DNA from: Pseudomonadota bacterium
Lineage (GTDB): Bacteria; Myxococcota; Bradymonadia; UBA4248
Assembly: GCA_017629415.1 (NCBI GenBank)
Contig: JAGBXG010000046.1
Span: 1-15,209 of the forward strand
Direction: 5' to 3'
DNA length: 15,209 nucleotides
Part shown: positions 7,747 to 13,678 of the stretch, piece after piece
Numbering within the stretch: the first letter of the stretch is position 1
How the letters are laid out: the number at the start of each line of letters is the position of its first letter
Notes under the pieces: generated by a model
Databases searched by the model: none
The model's input: the letters and a program-made list of their open reading frames with translations, nothing else
What the model was told of the DNA's origin: nothing
Position numbers and translations under genes: made by a program

Positions 7747-8583
7747 TTAGACCTCCGGCAGGAAGAAACTGACACCCACAGAGAATGTACACGGCACATA
7801 CCAACGTGTGGGAGCTTTATAAAATCGCAGCGAAGCTTCAAGACGCAAAGCCAGCCAATCGAGGAAGAAAATATGGGCATCGGTGCCCAAAATACCTTGA
7901 GCTTGAGCTGTCAAACTGCGATTTGTCCGTGCTTCATTGGCCGCTTGAGAAAAAACAACACCAATGCCTGCAAAAATACCCCAGTCAAATCGACCAAGAT
8001 TAAATGTTTCAACAGTTGATTTGCCGTAAACAGGATGGAAAGTAGCCAAAAGCGCCATATCACCGCGCTGTTCATCGCCGAGCAATTGAGAATCAATCGT
8101 CGATTGATGGGTTTCCATAAATTCCGTCAATGTGGTGTCGCTATGGATCATGAGCAAAGAACCCCGAAGTCCAAGACCCCACATTTCAGTAAAGCGGTAA
8201 TGGATATCTAGTGTAATAGGAAAATAATTGTAATAATCATCGGTCAAAATGAGACCGAAATTCAGGGCAATTTCAAACCGGCGTGCCGTGGTGAAAACCT
8301 GATTGCCAACATGAGCTGGGATATTCTGGGTTGTCCATTGAGCTTCGAGATCGTCATCAATGGCATCGGCATGCGCAGGCATCGCACAGGCAAGAGAAAG
8401 CACAAATGTTGCGATGATGGCCAAAAAACAAGGGAAATGTCTTAAAAATGAAGGCGACGCGTATGGAGTTGCCGTCAGGCAACGACATAGCGGAGCCGAA
8501 ACGCGCGTATGAGGCCGGCGGCCGAATAGCGCGGATACAAAAGACATATCATACGTGGCATGCGAAGGCTTTGTTGTCATCAT
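7747..8583 (-). CDS. gltA: Outer-membrane beta-barrel protein, GltA-like, with an unusual N-terminus
   Basis: 278 residues. After a late signal peptide (hydrophobic core at about 52-66, AHA|D near residue 72) the protein is rich in alternating polar/hydrophobic beta-strand patterns and ends in CTFSVGVSFFLPEV, as expected of an outer-membrane barrel. It is a paralogue of the upstream gltB-like product: both share R-x-EI-x-L-x-x-G early, P-x-TL-x-x-x-Y-x-F in the third strand region and a FxDxxxxRL strand near the end. ATG 8583 (or the next codon) has a good AGGAG overlapping the stop of gltB, 10 nt away. In M. xanthus GltA and GltB are outer-membrane barrels of the gliding complex with gltC adjacent, so position next to gltC favours GltA. 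Residues about 17-44 are encoded by two hairpin repeats, pushing the hydrophobic core about 50 residues in. Whether export still works, or a shorter product is made, is not clear. Confidence 0.6.
   Translation of the reverse strand: MMTTKPSHATYDMSFVSALFGRRPHTRVSAPLCRCLTATPYASPSFLRHFPCFLAIIATFVLSLACAMPAHADAIDDDLEAQWTTQNIPAHVGNQVFTTARRFEIALNFGLILTDDYYNYFPITLDIHYRFTEMWGLGLRGSLLMIHSDTTLTEFMETHQSTIDSQLLGDEQRGDMALLATFHPVYGKSTVETFNLGRFDWGIFAGIGVVFSQAANEARTNRSLTAQAQGILGTDAHIFFLDWLALRLEASLRFYKAPTRWYVPCTFSVGVSFFLPEV
7751..7756 (-). promoter_or_regulatory. Ribosome binding site that fixes the gltC start
   Basis: GGAGGT on the minus strand lies 6 nt before ATG 7744, inside the last two sense codons (Glu-Val) of the upstream gltA-like gene. 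It supports the downstream start over ATG 7804 and implies translational coupling. Confidence 0.8.
8453..8497. repeat. Hairpin repeat C (reverse), inside the gltA-like gene
   Basis: GGCGACGCGTATG at 8453-8465, then GTTGCC, a 4-nt loop, GGCAAC, and CATAGCGGAGCC ending at 8497. The stem shows the family junction in reverse orientation (GCGTAT left, ATAGC right). It is read through by the gltA-like frame. Confidence 0.75.
8502..8534. repeat. Hairpin repeat D (reverse), inside the gltA-like gene
   Basis: CGCGCGTAT (8502-8510) and ATAGCGCGG (8526-8534) flank GGCCG-GC-GGCCG. It has the same GCGTAT / ATAGC junction as hairpin C, which ends five bases before it, but a different apex. Confidence 0.75.
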
Positions 8584-8593
8584 GATCCAGCTC

Positions 8594-9367
8594 CTAGTCG
8601 ATCAGGAATGAGACGCTGAGGCTGAATTCGGAAGCTGTTCCGAGGCCCTTGTCATTCTGCTTGCCGTAAAGATATTCGCGAAAATCCAGACGAACGCCTA
8701 CGAAATCCACAAAGACAAAGCGAAGCCCCAGTCCAAGATTGCCTTCAAAAGAAGCGCCGTAATGAATTTGACCGGGAATCAATTTGTCGGGTGTTTCAAC
8801 GATTTGTACGCCCAAACCCGCAGATACATTGAGATCAAAATGCGCAATGCCTTGACCGGCCCATGCAAATTTGCCCATGAAAACCGAAAAAACAGGATTG
8901 AGGGCAAAACGCGCGACCTGATATTCCTGAATCGTTACACCGCGAAGCTGGGTATGATCGGCAGTATTTTGGGTTAAATCATCGTAACCAGGCGTTGTAA
9001 AACGCATGCACTTCTGACCCGAAGCACGAAGCTGATTATCGCCTGTTTCGCCGGAAAAACAGCCCATATATGTCGCCGAAAGCTCGAGTGAAACCCATTC
9101 TTTGAAATGATAGGCACCGCGAAGCGTGACGGGTAAATAAACGAGAAAAATATCCGACGCGATAGTTCCTAAACCCAGTGTGATTTCACCGCGCCCGGCT
9201 TTGGTAAACGGACGCGGTTCAATGACAGCAATGGCTTTTTCGCTCGCACTTTGCATCGGATCGAAAACTTCATCGCCAACATCGAGCGAAATGGCCTCGG
9301 CATATGCCTGAGAACCGAATGGAAACAGGCAAAGAATGAATAAAAATATCCATGAGATGTGTTTCAT
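8594..9367 (-). CDS. gltB: Outer-membrane beta-barrel protein, GltB-like
   Basis: 257 residues. A normal Sec signal peptide (MKHISW, core IFLFILCLFPFG, cleavage near AYA|E at about 24) is followed by a beta-rich protein with alternating residues (ITLGLGTIASDIFLVYLPVT, WVSLELSATYMG, VGVRLDFREYLYG) ending in SEFSLSVSFLID, a plausible last strand. It is paralogous to the next gene. Two Cys residues (in MGCF and QKCM) could form a disulphide in an extracellular loop. It starts 4 nt after the cglB-like stop and ends 10 nt before the gltA-like start. The M. xanthus order gltB-gltA-gltC supports the GltB name for the first barrel, but the two barrels could be named the other way round. Confidence 0.6.
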   Translation of the reverse strand: MKHISWIFLFILCLFPFGSQAYAEAISLDVGDEVFDPMQSASEKAIAVIEPRPFTKAGRGEITLGLGTIASDIFLVYLPVTLRGAYHFKEWVSLELSATYMGCFSGETGDNQLRASGQKCMRFTTPGYDDLTQNTADHTQLRGVTIQEYQVARFALNPVFSVFMGKFAWAGQGIAHFDLNVSAGLGVQIVETPDKLIPGQIHYGASFEGNLGLGLRFVFVDFVGVRLDFREYLYGKQNDKGLGTASEFSLSVSFLID

Positions 9368-9371
9368 CGGC

Positions 9372-10694
9372 CTATTTCCCCAGGAAAATCATGCGATAAT
9401 CCATCGTTTCATTTTGTTCATTCATGCGATGAGCCTCAAACATAACGGCAGAATTGCCAACAGTGGCAACCATTGTTGCGGCCAAACGATAGGTGCGTTC
9501 TTTGGGCAGTTTGACCGAAAATTTCAAGGGAACATCCCAATAAGATTCGGAATTAATAGCCAAAGTTCGCATGATTTTCGAAAATTGAACAGGATTATTG
9601 AAGATATAATGCGTTCCACAGCTGGCGGAAACGGCCTGAGCATAGCGAATATCTGTCGTATAACCGCTCATCACGAGTTCGAGCCAATGCAACGGCATGG
9701 ATGCATTGGCCTGAACGAGACGGCTGAAAACCTGGAAAGCATCGTCAGTACCCTCATTAGGTATGCCGTCTGTCATGGCAATGGCCGTCCGACTGTAAGC
9801 TGTGTTGGCTGAATCCTGAAGTTTTTGCATCGCCGCCGCCGCTGTTTCCCAAATCGGAGAACCGCCGCTTGGCGACGGATATTTGTTCATGACTTCGGAT
9901 TCCCATACTGCTTCAGAACGCATCCATGCCGGAGAAGCATCATAAACACCGGTTTCGCCATATCCGTTGGCAAAGTGTGCCGAAAATTCATAGCGCGGCT
10001 GTGTTTCTTCGGTCAAAGCAAGGCTTTCCATAAACTGATTGAGACCGACTTTTCTATATTGGTAAGGATCTGTCGCCACCGATATGTCAGGAATACCTGT
10101 TTCAGCACTGCCGTCAAGAGTTGCTGAATTATCGATGATAAAAGCAAAAGAACGACCATCGGCATTCAGGCTTTGAATCTGATCATTTACTGAAGATTGA
10201 GCTTTGAAATGCGTAAAAACGGGATCCGCTTCTGGCGTGATGGTTGTGGCGTAAACACAGAATCTGGACGGCGCATAATAATATTGATCAATCCCCATTT
10301 CAGCAGCACTCAAGCATGCCGCGTTTTCGGGACAATCGGATACAGACTGACAAGTCATGTCTGTGCCGTCTTCAGAAATGACAAAAAACCAGCCATCTGA
10401 AAAAACAATGTCATCGGCATTAAAATTTTTGCCTGGATCGAGCACATCACCAAGCGCAGCATAACGCCTGCCCGGTGTCATTCGCGCATCCAATGAAGTC
10501 AATACGCTGAAACGAAAGACGGCATCCGCTGTTTCGGCATTGCCGCAAACCGGAGACACCAAGCCTTGAACAGATGCCTCAATGATCTGCTCTTCTTCGA
10601 ATGTCAGTTCAGCTACGGTATCGCATCCGCATAATGCGTTTACCATCCAACATGACACAAAAATACTTAAACCAAATCGCCAATTATGATGCAT
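9372..10694 (-). CDS. cglB: VWA-domain lipoprotein adhesin, CglB-like
   Basis: 440 residues. The lipoprotein signal ends in lipobox LCGC with Cys24 (Asp25 follows). The mature N-terminal part holds Cys50 and a CxxxxxCxxxxxC cluster (115, 121, 127) plus Cys146. A von Willebrand A domain follows from about 180: FAFIIDNSAT gives a MIDAS motif D188-N-S190-A-T192, GGSPIW at 277-282 matches the second metal-site loop, and AMTDGIPN at 306-313 carries the third (D309). Cys359 lies late in the domain, followed by a beta-rich tail. M. xanthus CglB is a Cys-containing outer-membrane lipoprotein of about 400 residues with an integrin-like VWA fold that serves as the gliding focal adhesin. Size, lipobox, VWA domain and direct linkage to gltB-gltA-gltC all fit. 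The start has GAGGG about 11 nt upstream. It is the first gene of the operon. Another VWA lipoprotein is the alternative, but context makes CglB the best call. Confidence 0.72.
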   Translation of the reverse strand: MHHNWRFGLSIFVSCWMVNALCGCDTVAELTFEEEQIIEASVQGLVSPVCGNAETADAVFRFSVLTSLDARMTPGRRYAALGDVLDPGKNFNADDIVFSDGWFFVISEDGTDMTCQSVSDCPENAACLSAAEMGIDQYYYAPSRFCVYATTITPEADPVFTHFKAQSSVNDQIQSLNADGRSFAFIIDNSATLDGSAETGIPDISVATDPYQYRKVGLNQFMESLALTEETQPRYEFSAHFANGYGETGVYDASPAWMRSEAVWESEVMNKYPSPSGGSPIWETAAAAMQKLQDSANTAYSRTAIAMTDGIPNEGTDDAFQVFSRLVQANASMPLHWLELVMSGYTTDIRYAQAVSASCGTHYIFNNPVQFSKIMRTLAINSESYWDVPLKFSVKLPKERTYRLAATMVATVGNSAVMFEAHRMNEQNETMDYRMIFLGK

Positions 10695-10731
10695 GAGCTT
10701 GCGCCCTCATTGAAATCTTAAATCGCCAATT
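10674..10731. repeat. Direct repeat AAATCGCCAATT either side of the cglB start
   Basis: The 12-mer AAATCGCCAATT occurs at 10674-10685 (inside the first codons of the cglB-like gene) and at 10720-10731 in its leader, 46 bp apart. It may be an operator pair, a small duplication or chance. No clear sigma-70 promoter was found nearby. Confidence 0.5.
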
Positions 10732-10785
10732 GCGGCGCACCATACTGCCATTTTATCGGCAACGGGGGAATATTTTTTGGTCAAC

Positions 10786-10830
10786 GATACGCGTCAAAAC
10801 AAAATTCTTTGCCAAAATTTTGTTCGTATC
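10786..10830. other. Imperfect inverted repeat in the cglB leader
   Basis: GATACG (10786-10791) pairs with CGTATC (10825-10830), and AACAAAATT (10798-10806) with AATTTTGTT (10816-10824). The left arm carries six extra bases. No T run follows on either strand, so it is not a typical terminator. It could be a regulatory RNA structure or protein site for the minus-strand operon. Confidence 0.5.
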
Positions 10831-10894
10831 CAAATGCGTCATCTCAAGACAAAGACGACTTTTCCATCAAAAACAAAACAGTTTTTTAAAAATA

Positions 10895-10941
10895 CAAAAA
10901 AACCTCGAAGATTCGAAGTTTTTTCAAAAATTCGAGGTTTT
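10895..10941 (-). terminator. Intrinsic terminator of dnaN
   Basis: An 11-bp perfect stem, AAAACCTCGAA (10899-10909) with TTCGAGGTTTT (10931-10941), has a 21-nt AT-rich loop. On the minus strand it is followed by a run of T residues, about 25 nt after the dnaN stop. It separates dnaN from the cglB operon downstream on the same strand. Confidence 0.8.
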
Positions 10942-10964
10942 CATGGAAAAGATTTTTTTAAAAA

Positions 10965-12074
10965 TTACAGCTGCATCGGCATAACGATGAAATCGAGTGT
11001 CTGTGTGGAAACATCGCGAAGCACAGCCGGAGAATCCATATCGATGATTTCAAACGAAACATAATCGTTATCGATGACGTTCAAAATATCCATGATATAT
11101 TTCCAGTTAAATCCGGCAACAACACCCGTGCCTTCGTAATCGGCTTCAATAAAATCGTTCATTTCGCCCGATTTTGAATCATATGTCGAAACATCCATGC
11201 GTCCATGGCTCAGGCTGAGTCGAATCGTACCTGTTGTTTTATTCGTAAAAATCGAAGCACGTTTCAAAATCTGCTGGAAATCATCGCGGCGAATCACGGC
11301 TTTGTGATCGAGCATCGAAGGAATGACTTTTGAAAAATCGGGGAAACGACCGGCAATCAAGTTGATATAAAACGTCGTCGAAGATGACGTCACAACAAAT
11401 TTATTGCTGGCAATATCGATACTGATTTCACCGCCTTCGATATTTTTATCGAGTTCGACCAAACCTTTACGGCGAATGATAACGCCTTCGTTGAAATTGC
11501 TATTGATTTCGCCGGTAATACTGATGCTGTCTTCAGCTCTGGAAAGACGATGACCGTCTGTTGAAACCATCTGAATCTTGCCGTTTTCATGAATCGTAAG
11601 CAATGCACCCATGAAATCGGCACGGCTTTCATCGTTCGAAATGCTGAACATCGTTTTGTTAATCAATCGCTTGAAGATAGCAGCATCCAATGTCACAGAC
11701 GAACGTACACTTAAAGATTCAATCTTGGGATATTCGTTAATGTCACTGCTCGGAATACGGGCTTTAAAGTTCCCGGCTGAAACAAGAATCTGGCTGCCTT
11801 CATTGGCAACAAGAATTTCAACATTGGCCGGCTGATTCTGAACAGTATCGAGCAAACGACGTGCATTGATAGCAATCCGGCCTTCTTCAATCACATGGGC
11901 ATTTTCAACCACGCGAAGCGTAATATCAAGGTCAGTACCCGTCACAATAATGGAGTTATCACGTGCTTCAATCATACATGAGCTCAAAATCGCAAAACTG
12001 CCGCGTCCATTGCAGACGCCATCAATGCGTTTGAGAACTCGCGAAAATGTATCTTTATCCAGTGAAAACTTCAT
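10965..12074 (-). CDS. dnaN: DNA polymerase III sliding clamp (beta subunit)
   Basis: 369 residues, the usual length for the beta clamp, which encircles DNA as a dimer and tethers the replicative polymerase. Visible hallmarks are the N-terminal MKFSLDKDTFSRVLKRIDG, the middle-domain motif STDGHRLSRAE, the linker around GRFPDFSKVIP that resembles family GRFPDYxxVIP, and the C-terminal MPMQL that forms part of the partner-binding pocket (usually MPMRL/MPVRL). The start ATG 12074 has GGGGA about 7 nt upstream. The gene points away from oriC on the minus strand, divergent from dnaA, so it is read in the direction of the replication fork. It is transcribed alone and ends at its own terminator. Confidence 0.97.
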   Translation of the reverse strand: MKFSLDKDTFSRVLKRIDGVCNGRGSFAILSSCMIEARDNSIIVTGTDLDITLRVVENAHVIEEGRIAINARRLLDTVQNQPANVEILVANEGSQILVSAGNFKARIPSSDINEYPKIESLSVRSSVTLDAAIFKRLINKTMFSISNDESRADFMGALLTIHENGKIQMVSTDGHRLSRAEDSISITGEINSNFNEGVIIRRKGLVELDKNIEGGEISIDIASNKFVVTSSSTTFYINLIAGRFPDFSKVIPSMLDHKAVIRRDDFQQILKRASIFTNKTTGTIRLSLSHGRMDVSTYDSKSGEMNDFIEADYEGTGVVAGFNWKYIMDILNVIDNDYVSFEIIDMDSPAVLRDVSTQTLDFIVMPMQL

Positions 12075-12283
12075 TCGTGTATCCCCATGAATTTAAAGTG
12101 AAAATTTGATTTGAATCACATGAATCCAGACAAATATCCAGATACATCGTCAAAAATAGACCGTATATTTTCAATGTATTGCAAGAGCCTGTCAAGTGCA
12201 ATTCAAGGTTTTTTAATGGATCAAATCGCTTCAATGCGTTCAAACAGAAAGAAATCTATGACAAACATAGAGCATTTTGAAAC

Positions 12284-12314
12284 GCCGCTATTTGCCAAGG
12301 CAAATACGCGTCGC
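12284..12314. repeat. Hairpin repeat E (forward) upstream of dnaN
   Basis: CGC-TATTTGCC (12286-12296) faces GGCAAATA-CGCG (12299-12310) with a two-base centre. The base after ATA is unpaired, the same asymmetric junction as hairpins A and B. It lies about 210 bp upstream of the dnaN start. A small unrelated-looking hairpin, TCTATG / CATAGA, sits just before it at 12255-12271. Confidence 0.75.
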
Positions 12315-12317
12315 ATG

Positions 12318-12442
12318 GGCGCCTGCTATTTGCGCGGCGTATGGTGTGAAACGCCATAGCCGTGCAGGCGTCAGCGTATGACGGCAAAAAGGCGGCCTGA
12401 CGGCCGCCATGCCGGCATAGCTGCGCGCAAATACGCTGCGCC
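12318..12442. repeat. Compound branched hairpin element (three stems of the family)
   Basis: An outer stem joins GGCGCCTGC-TATTTGCGCG (12318-12336) to CGCGCAAATA-CGCTGCGCC (12424-12442). Inside are two more stems in reverse orientation: GGCGTATGG / CCATAGCC (12336-12344 / 12354-12361), and AGCGTATGACGGC / GCCGGCATAGCT (12373-12385 / 12411-12422), which itself encloses a perfect GGCGGCC-TGAC-GGCCGCC hairpin (12391-12408). Folded, it would be a three-way junction of about 125 nt. All three main stems carry the TAT/ATAC junction. It is much more GC-rich than the flanking origin region. CTTTTTC follows on the plus strand. The stretch 12075-12283 shows no gene. Confidence 0.75.
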
Positions 12443-12646
12443 TTTTTCGGACTTCATCAAACCTGCAGTTTAAAACCTGAAACACAGCATGACTTCGGGC
12501 ATATCAAAACTTAAATATTTCTTATGATTTTTTTTATATGATCTTGTTTTTTTATTATGCCCTGTGGATTTCTGGATAACTTCTCAAAACCTAAGAAAAT
12601 AGCCGACTTCAATGCACTTTGTCTTGTGAACAGCTTGTGCAGCGTC

Positions 12647-12700
12647 TGGGGATAATTGTGGATAAAACCAAAAGTATTTTATCCACAGAAGTTATCCACA
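12647..12700. promoter_or_regulatory. DnaA box cluster 1
   Basis: Three perfect boxes, TGTGGATAA at 12657, TTATCCACA at 12679 and TTATCCACA at 12692, plus one single-mismatch box at 12647 (TGGGGATAA). The two direct boxes start 13 bp apart. The first perfect box points the other way, which could set the polarity of the DnaA filament. Confidence 0.9.
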
Positions 12701-12838
12701 GGAAAACACACAGCCTATGCACAAGATAACCACAGACTTGCGCATAACTTTATCCCGATAATAAATTTAATTTTTAAAATATTTAAATCCACGAATTTTA
12801 TTATTGTTTTAATACAGATTATTGAATTTTAAAGATAA

Positions 12839-12898
12839 TCACAGATCATCACAGCTTCGCACAGACTTATCCACAGGCCGCTGTGAATTTGTGGATAT
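12839..12898. promoter_or_regulatory. DnaA box cluster 2 with phased ACAG motifs
   Basis: A perfect TTATCCACA at 12867-12875 and TGTGGATAT at 12890-12898 (one mismatch). ACAG, the tail of a DnaA box, also occurs at 12841, 12851, 12861 and 12873, about one helical turn apart, possibly weak half-sites leading into the strong box. Confidence 0.75.
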
Positions 12899-13040
12899 AT
12901 CATTATTATATAGCCAGATAAGCAACCGCTTAAGTTGATAAAATATTCATAAAATGTAAAATTTTTGGAATATTATTTTATACCAACATAATTTTTAAAC
13001 TTTAAATTCGATTTTAAGAAATTCACAAGTTTACACACAG

Positions 13041-13063
13041 TTATCCACACAGCCTGTGGATAA
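13041..13063. promoter_or_regulatory. DnaA box cluster 3: inverted pair
   Basis: TTATCCACA (13041-13049) and TGTGGATAA (13055-13063) form a perfect inverted pair separated by five bases. It is at the dnaA-proximal edge of the box array. Confidence 0.92.
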
Positions 13064-13065
13064 CT

Positions 13066-13424
13066 CGAAAAATTCAAAATAAAAAATATCATGCATGTTT
13101 TTCGTGATGAAATCTTAAAATCCGTATTTTATTTATGATGAATGAGTTAATTTAGAAATTTATTCAAAATTGGGCAAATCGACATCCTGTTGAAGGTGTG
13201 AAAATGTGTGTTTAAGTAAGTTTTGTTTAAAATTCGTAAAATTTATTTAATACAGAAAATAATACTTATTAATTTAAAATAATTTAAATTTTATTTAACA
13301 AACTTAAAAAATACAGAATATTTCATATTCACATGAATATTATGCAGAACGATATTTTAATCTTTTAAAAGCCTTGATTTAACTCGATTTGACGGGTTTT
13401 CTCCGGGATCGGTCAGGCAAAAAA
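13066..13424. other. AT-rich, gene-free stretch between the box array and the dnaA leader
   Basis: No coding region is supported here. Most of it is very AT-rich (for example 13205-13345, with repeated TTTAAA/AATTTAAA-like runs), a possible additional unwinding or promoter region. AATACAGA recurs at about 13250 and 13310, and also at about 12813. Composition becomes more balanced after about 13380. Confidence 0.6.
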
Positions 13425-13461
13425 GTTGACCTGTGAAGGGGTCTCTCGTAGTCTATCCACA
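13425..13461 (+). promoter_or_regulatory. Candidate dnaA promoter with overlapping DnaA box
   Basis: TTGACC (13425-13430) and TAGTCT (13449-13454) with an 18-bp spacer resemble a sigma-70 promoter, a good -35 with a weak -10. CTATCCACA, one base from the DnaA consensus, lies at 13453-13461 over the -10 end and likely start point. That arrangement would let DnaA repress its own gene. Inferred, not shown. Confidence 0.45.
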
Positions 13462-13469
13462 GTCGAAGG

Positions 13470-13489
13470 GGACATCCTGATGGATGTCC
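13470..13489 (+). other. Perfect hairpin in the dnaA leader
   Basis: GGACATCC and GGATGTCC pair perfectly over 8 bp around a TGAT loop, followed by TTTATGG. If transcription starts near 13460 this would be at the 5' end of a leader of about 200 nt. The T run is short, so it is more likely an mRNA-stabilising or regulatory structure than a terminator. No gene is supported between 13490 and 13678. Confidence 0.6.
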
Positions 13490-13678
13490 TTTATGGTGTG
13501 TGGATGCAGCATGACTGACTGCATCATGAGTGTGTCTGAAAGGTAGGATAAGCCTTTGTTTGGATGGGATTGAGCCAGGATGGTGAGTATTTCCCTGTCG
13601 TTGAATTTGAATTCGATGCATTTGCCAAACAGGCAGACGCATCTCGTTTGAGGATTTTCTTTCATCAAACTGGACTCT

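Larger units (their letters stand above)
12557..13065. other. oriC: Chromosomal replication origin (oriC)
   Basis: This stretch between divergent dnaN and dnaA holds six perfect TTATCCACA / TGTGGATAA boxes: 12657-12665 (-), 12679-12687 (+), 12692-12700 (+), 12867-12875 (+), 13041-13049 (+) and 13055-13063 (-). Near matches lie at 12563-12571, 12571-12579, 12647-12655 and 12890-12898 (all -). Strongly AT-rich blocks separate the clusters (about 12758-12840 and 12898-13030) and are candidate unwinding elements. Position beside dnaA, box density and AT content together make the origin call firm. Which AT block opens first cannot be told by eye. Confidence 0.93.

Noticed and set aside
7745..7804. 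Longer GltC start at ATG 7804 giving 20 more residues
   Set aside because: It overlaps the end of the gltA-like gene, lacks a good ribosome binding site and would put a second Cys-containing segment before an already complete signal peptide. ATG 7744 has GGAGGT.
9372..9374. Classical inner-membrane retention of the CglB-like lipoprotein because Asp follows the lipidated Cys
   Set aside because: The Asp+2 rule is established for enterobacteria; its use in Myxococcota is uncertain, so location was inferred from the operon instead.
12111..12359. 82-codon open frame on the plus strand upstream of the origin
   Set aside because: It starts in the dnaN leader, runs into hairpin repeats and shows no protein-like composition or ribosome binding site.
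12318..12442. tRNA or known structured RNA gene
   Set aside because: The branched fold has no acceptor CCA, T-loop or anticodon arm, and its stems match the hairpin repeat family instead.
12288..12485. 65-codon open frame on the minus strand
   Set aside because: It consists almost entirely of the hairpin repeats and has no ribosome binding site or recognisable protein pattern.
13470..13489. Terminator upstream of dnaA
   Set aside because: The stem is good but only three T residues follow before a G-containing stretch, so it was kept as a leader hairpin.
13379..13668. Two overlapping minus-strand open frames (86 and 71 codons) in the dnaA leader
   Set aside because: They overlap the likely dnaA promoter and hairpin, have no convincing ribosome binding site and no family resemblance.
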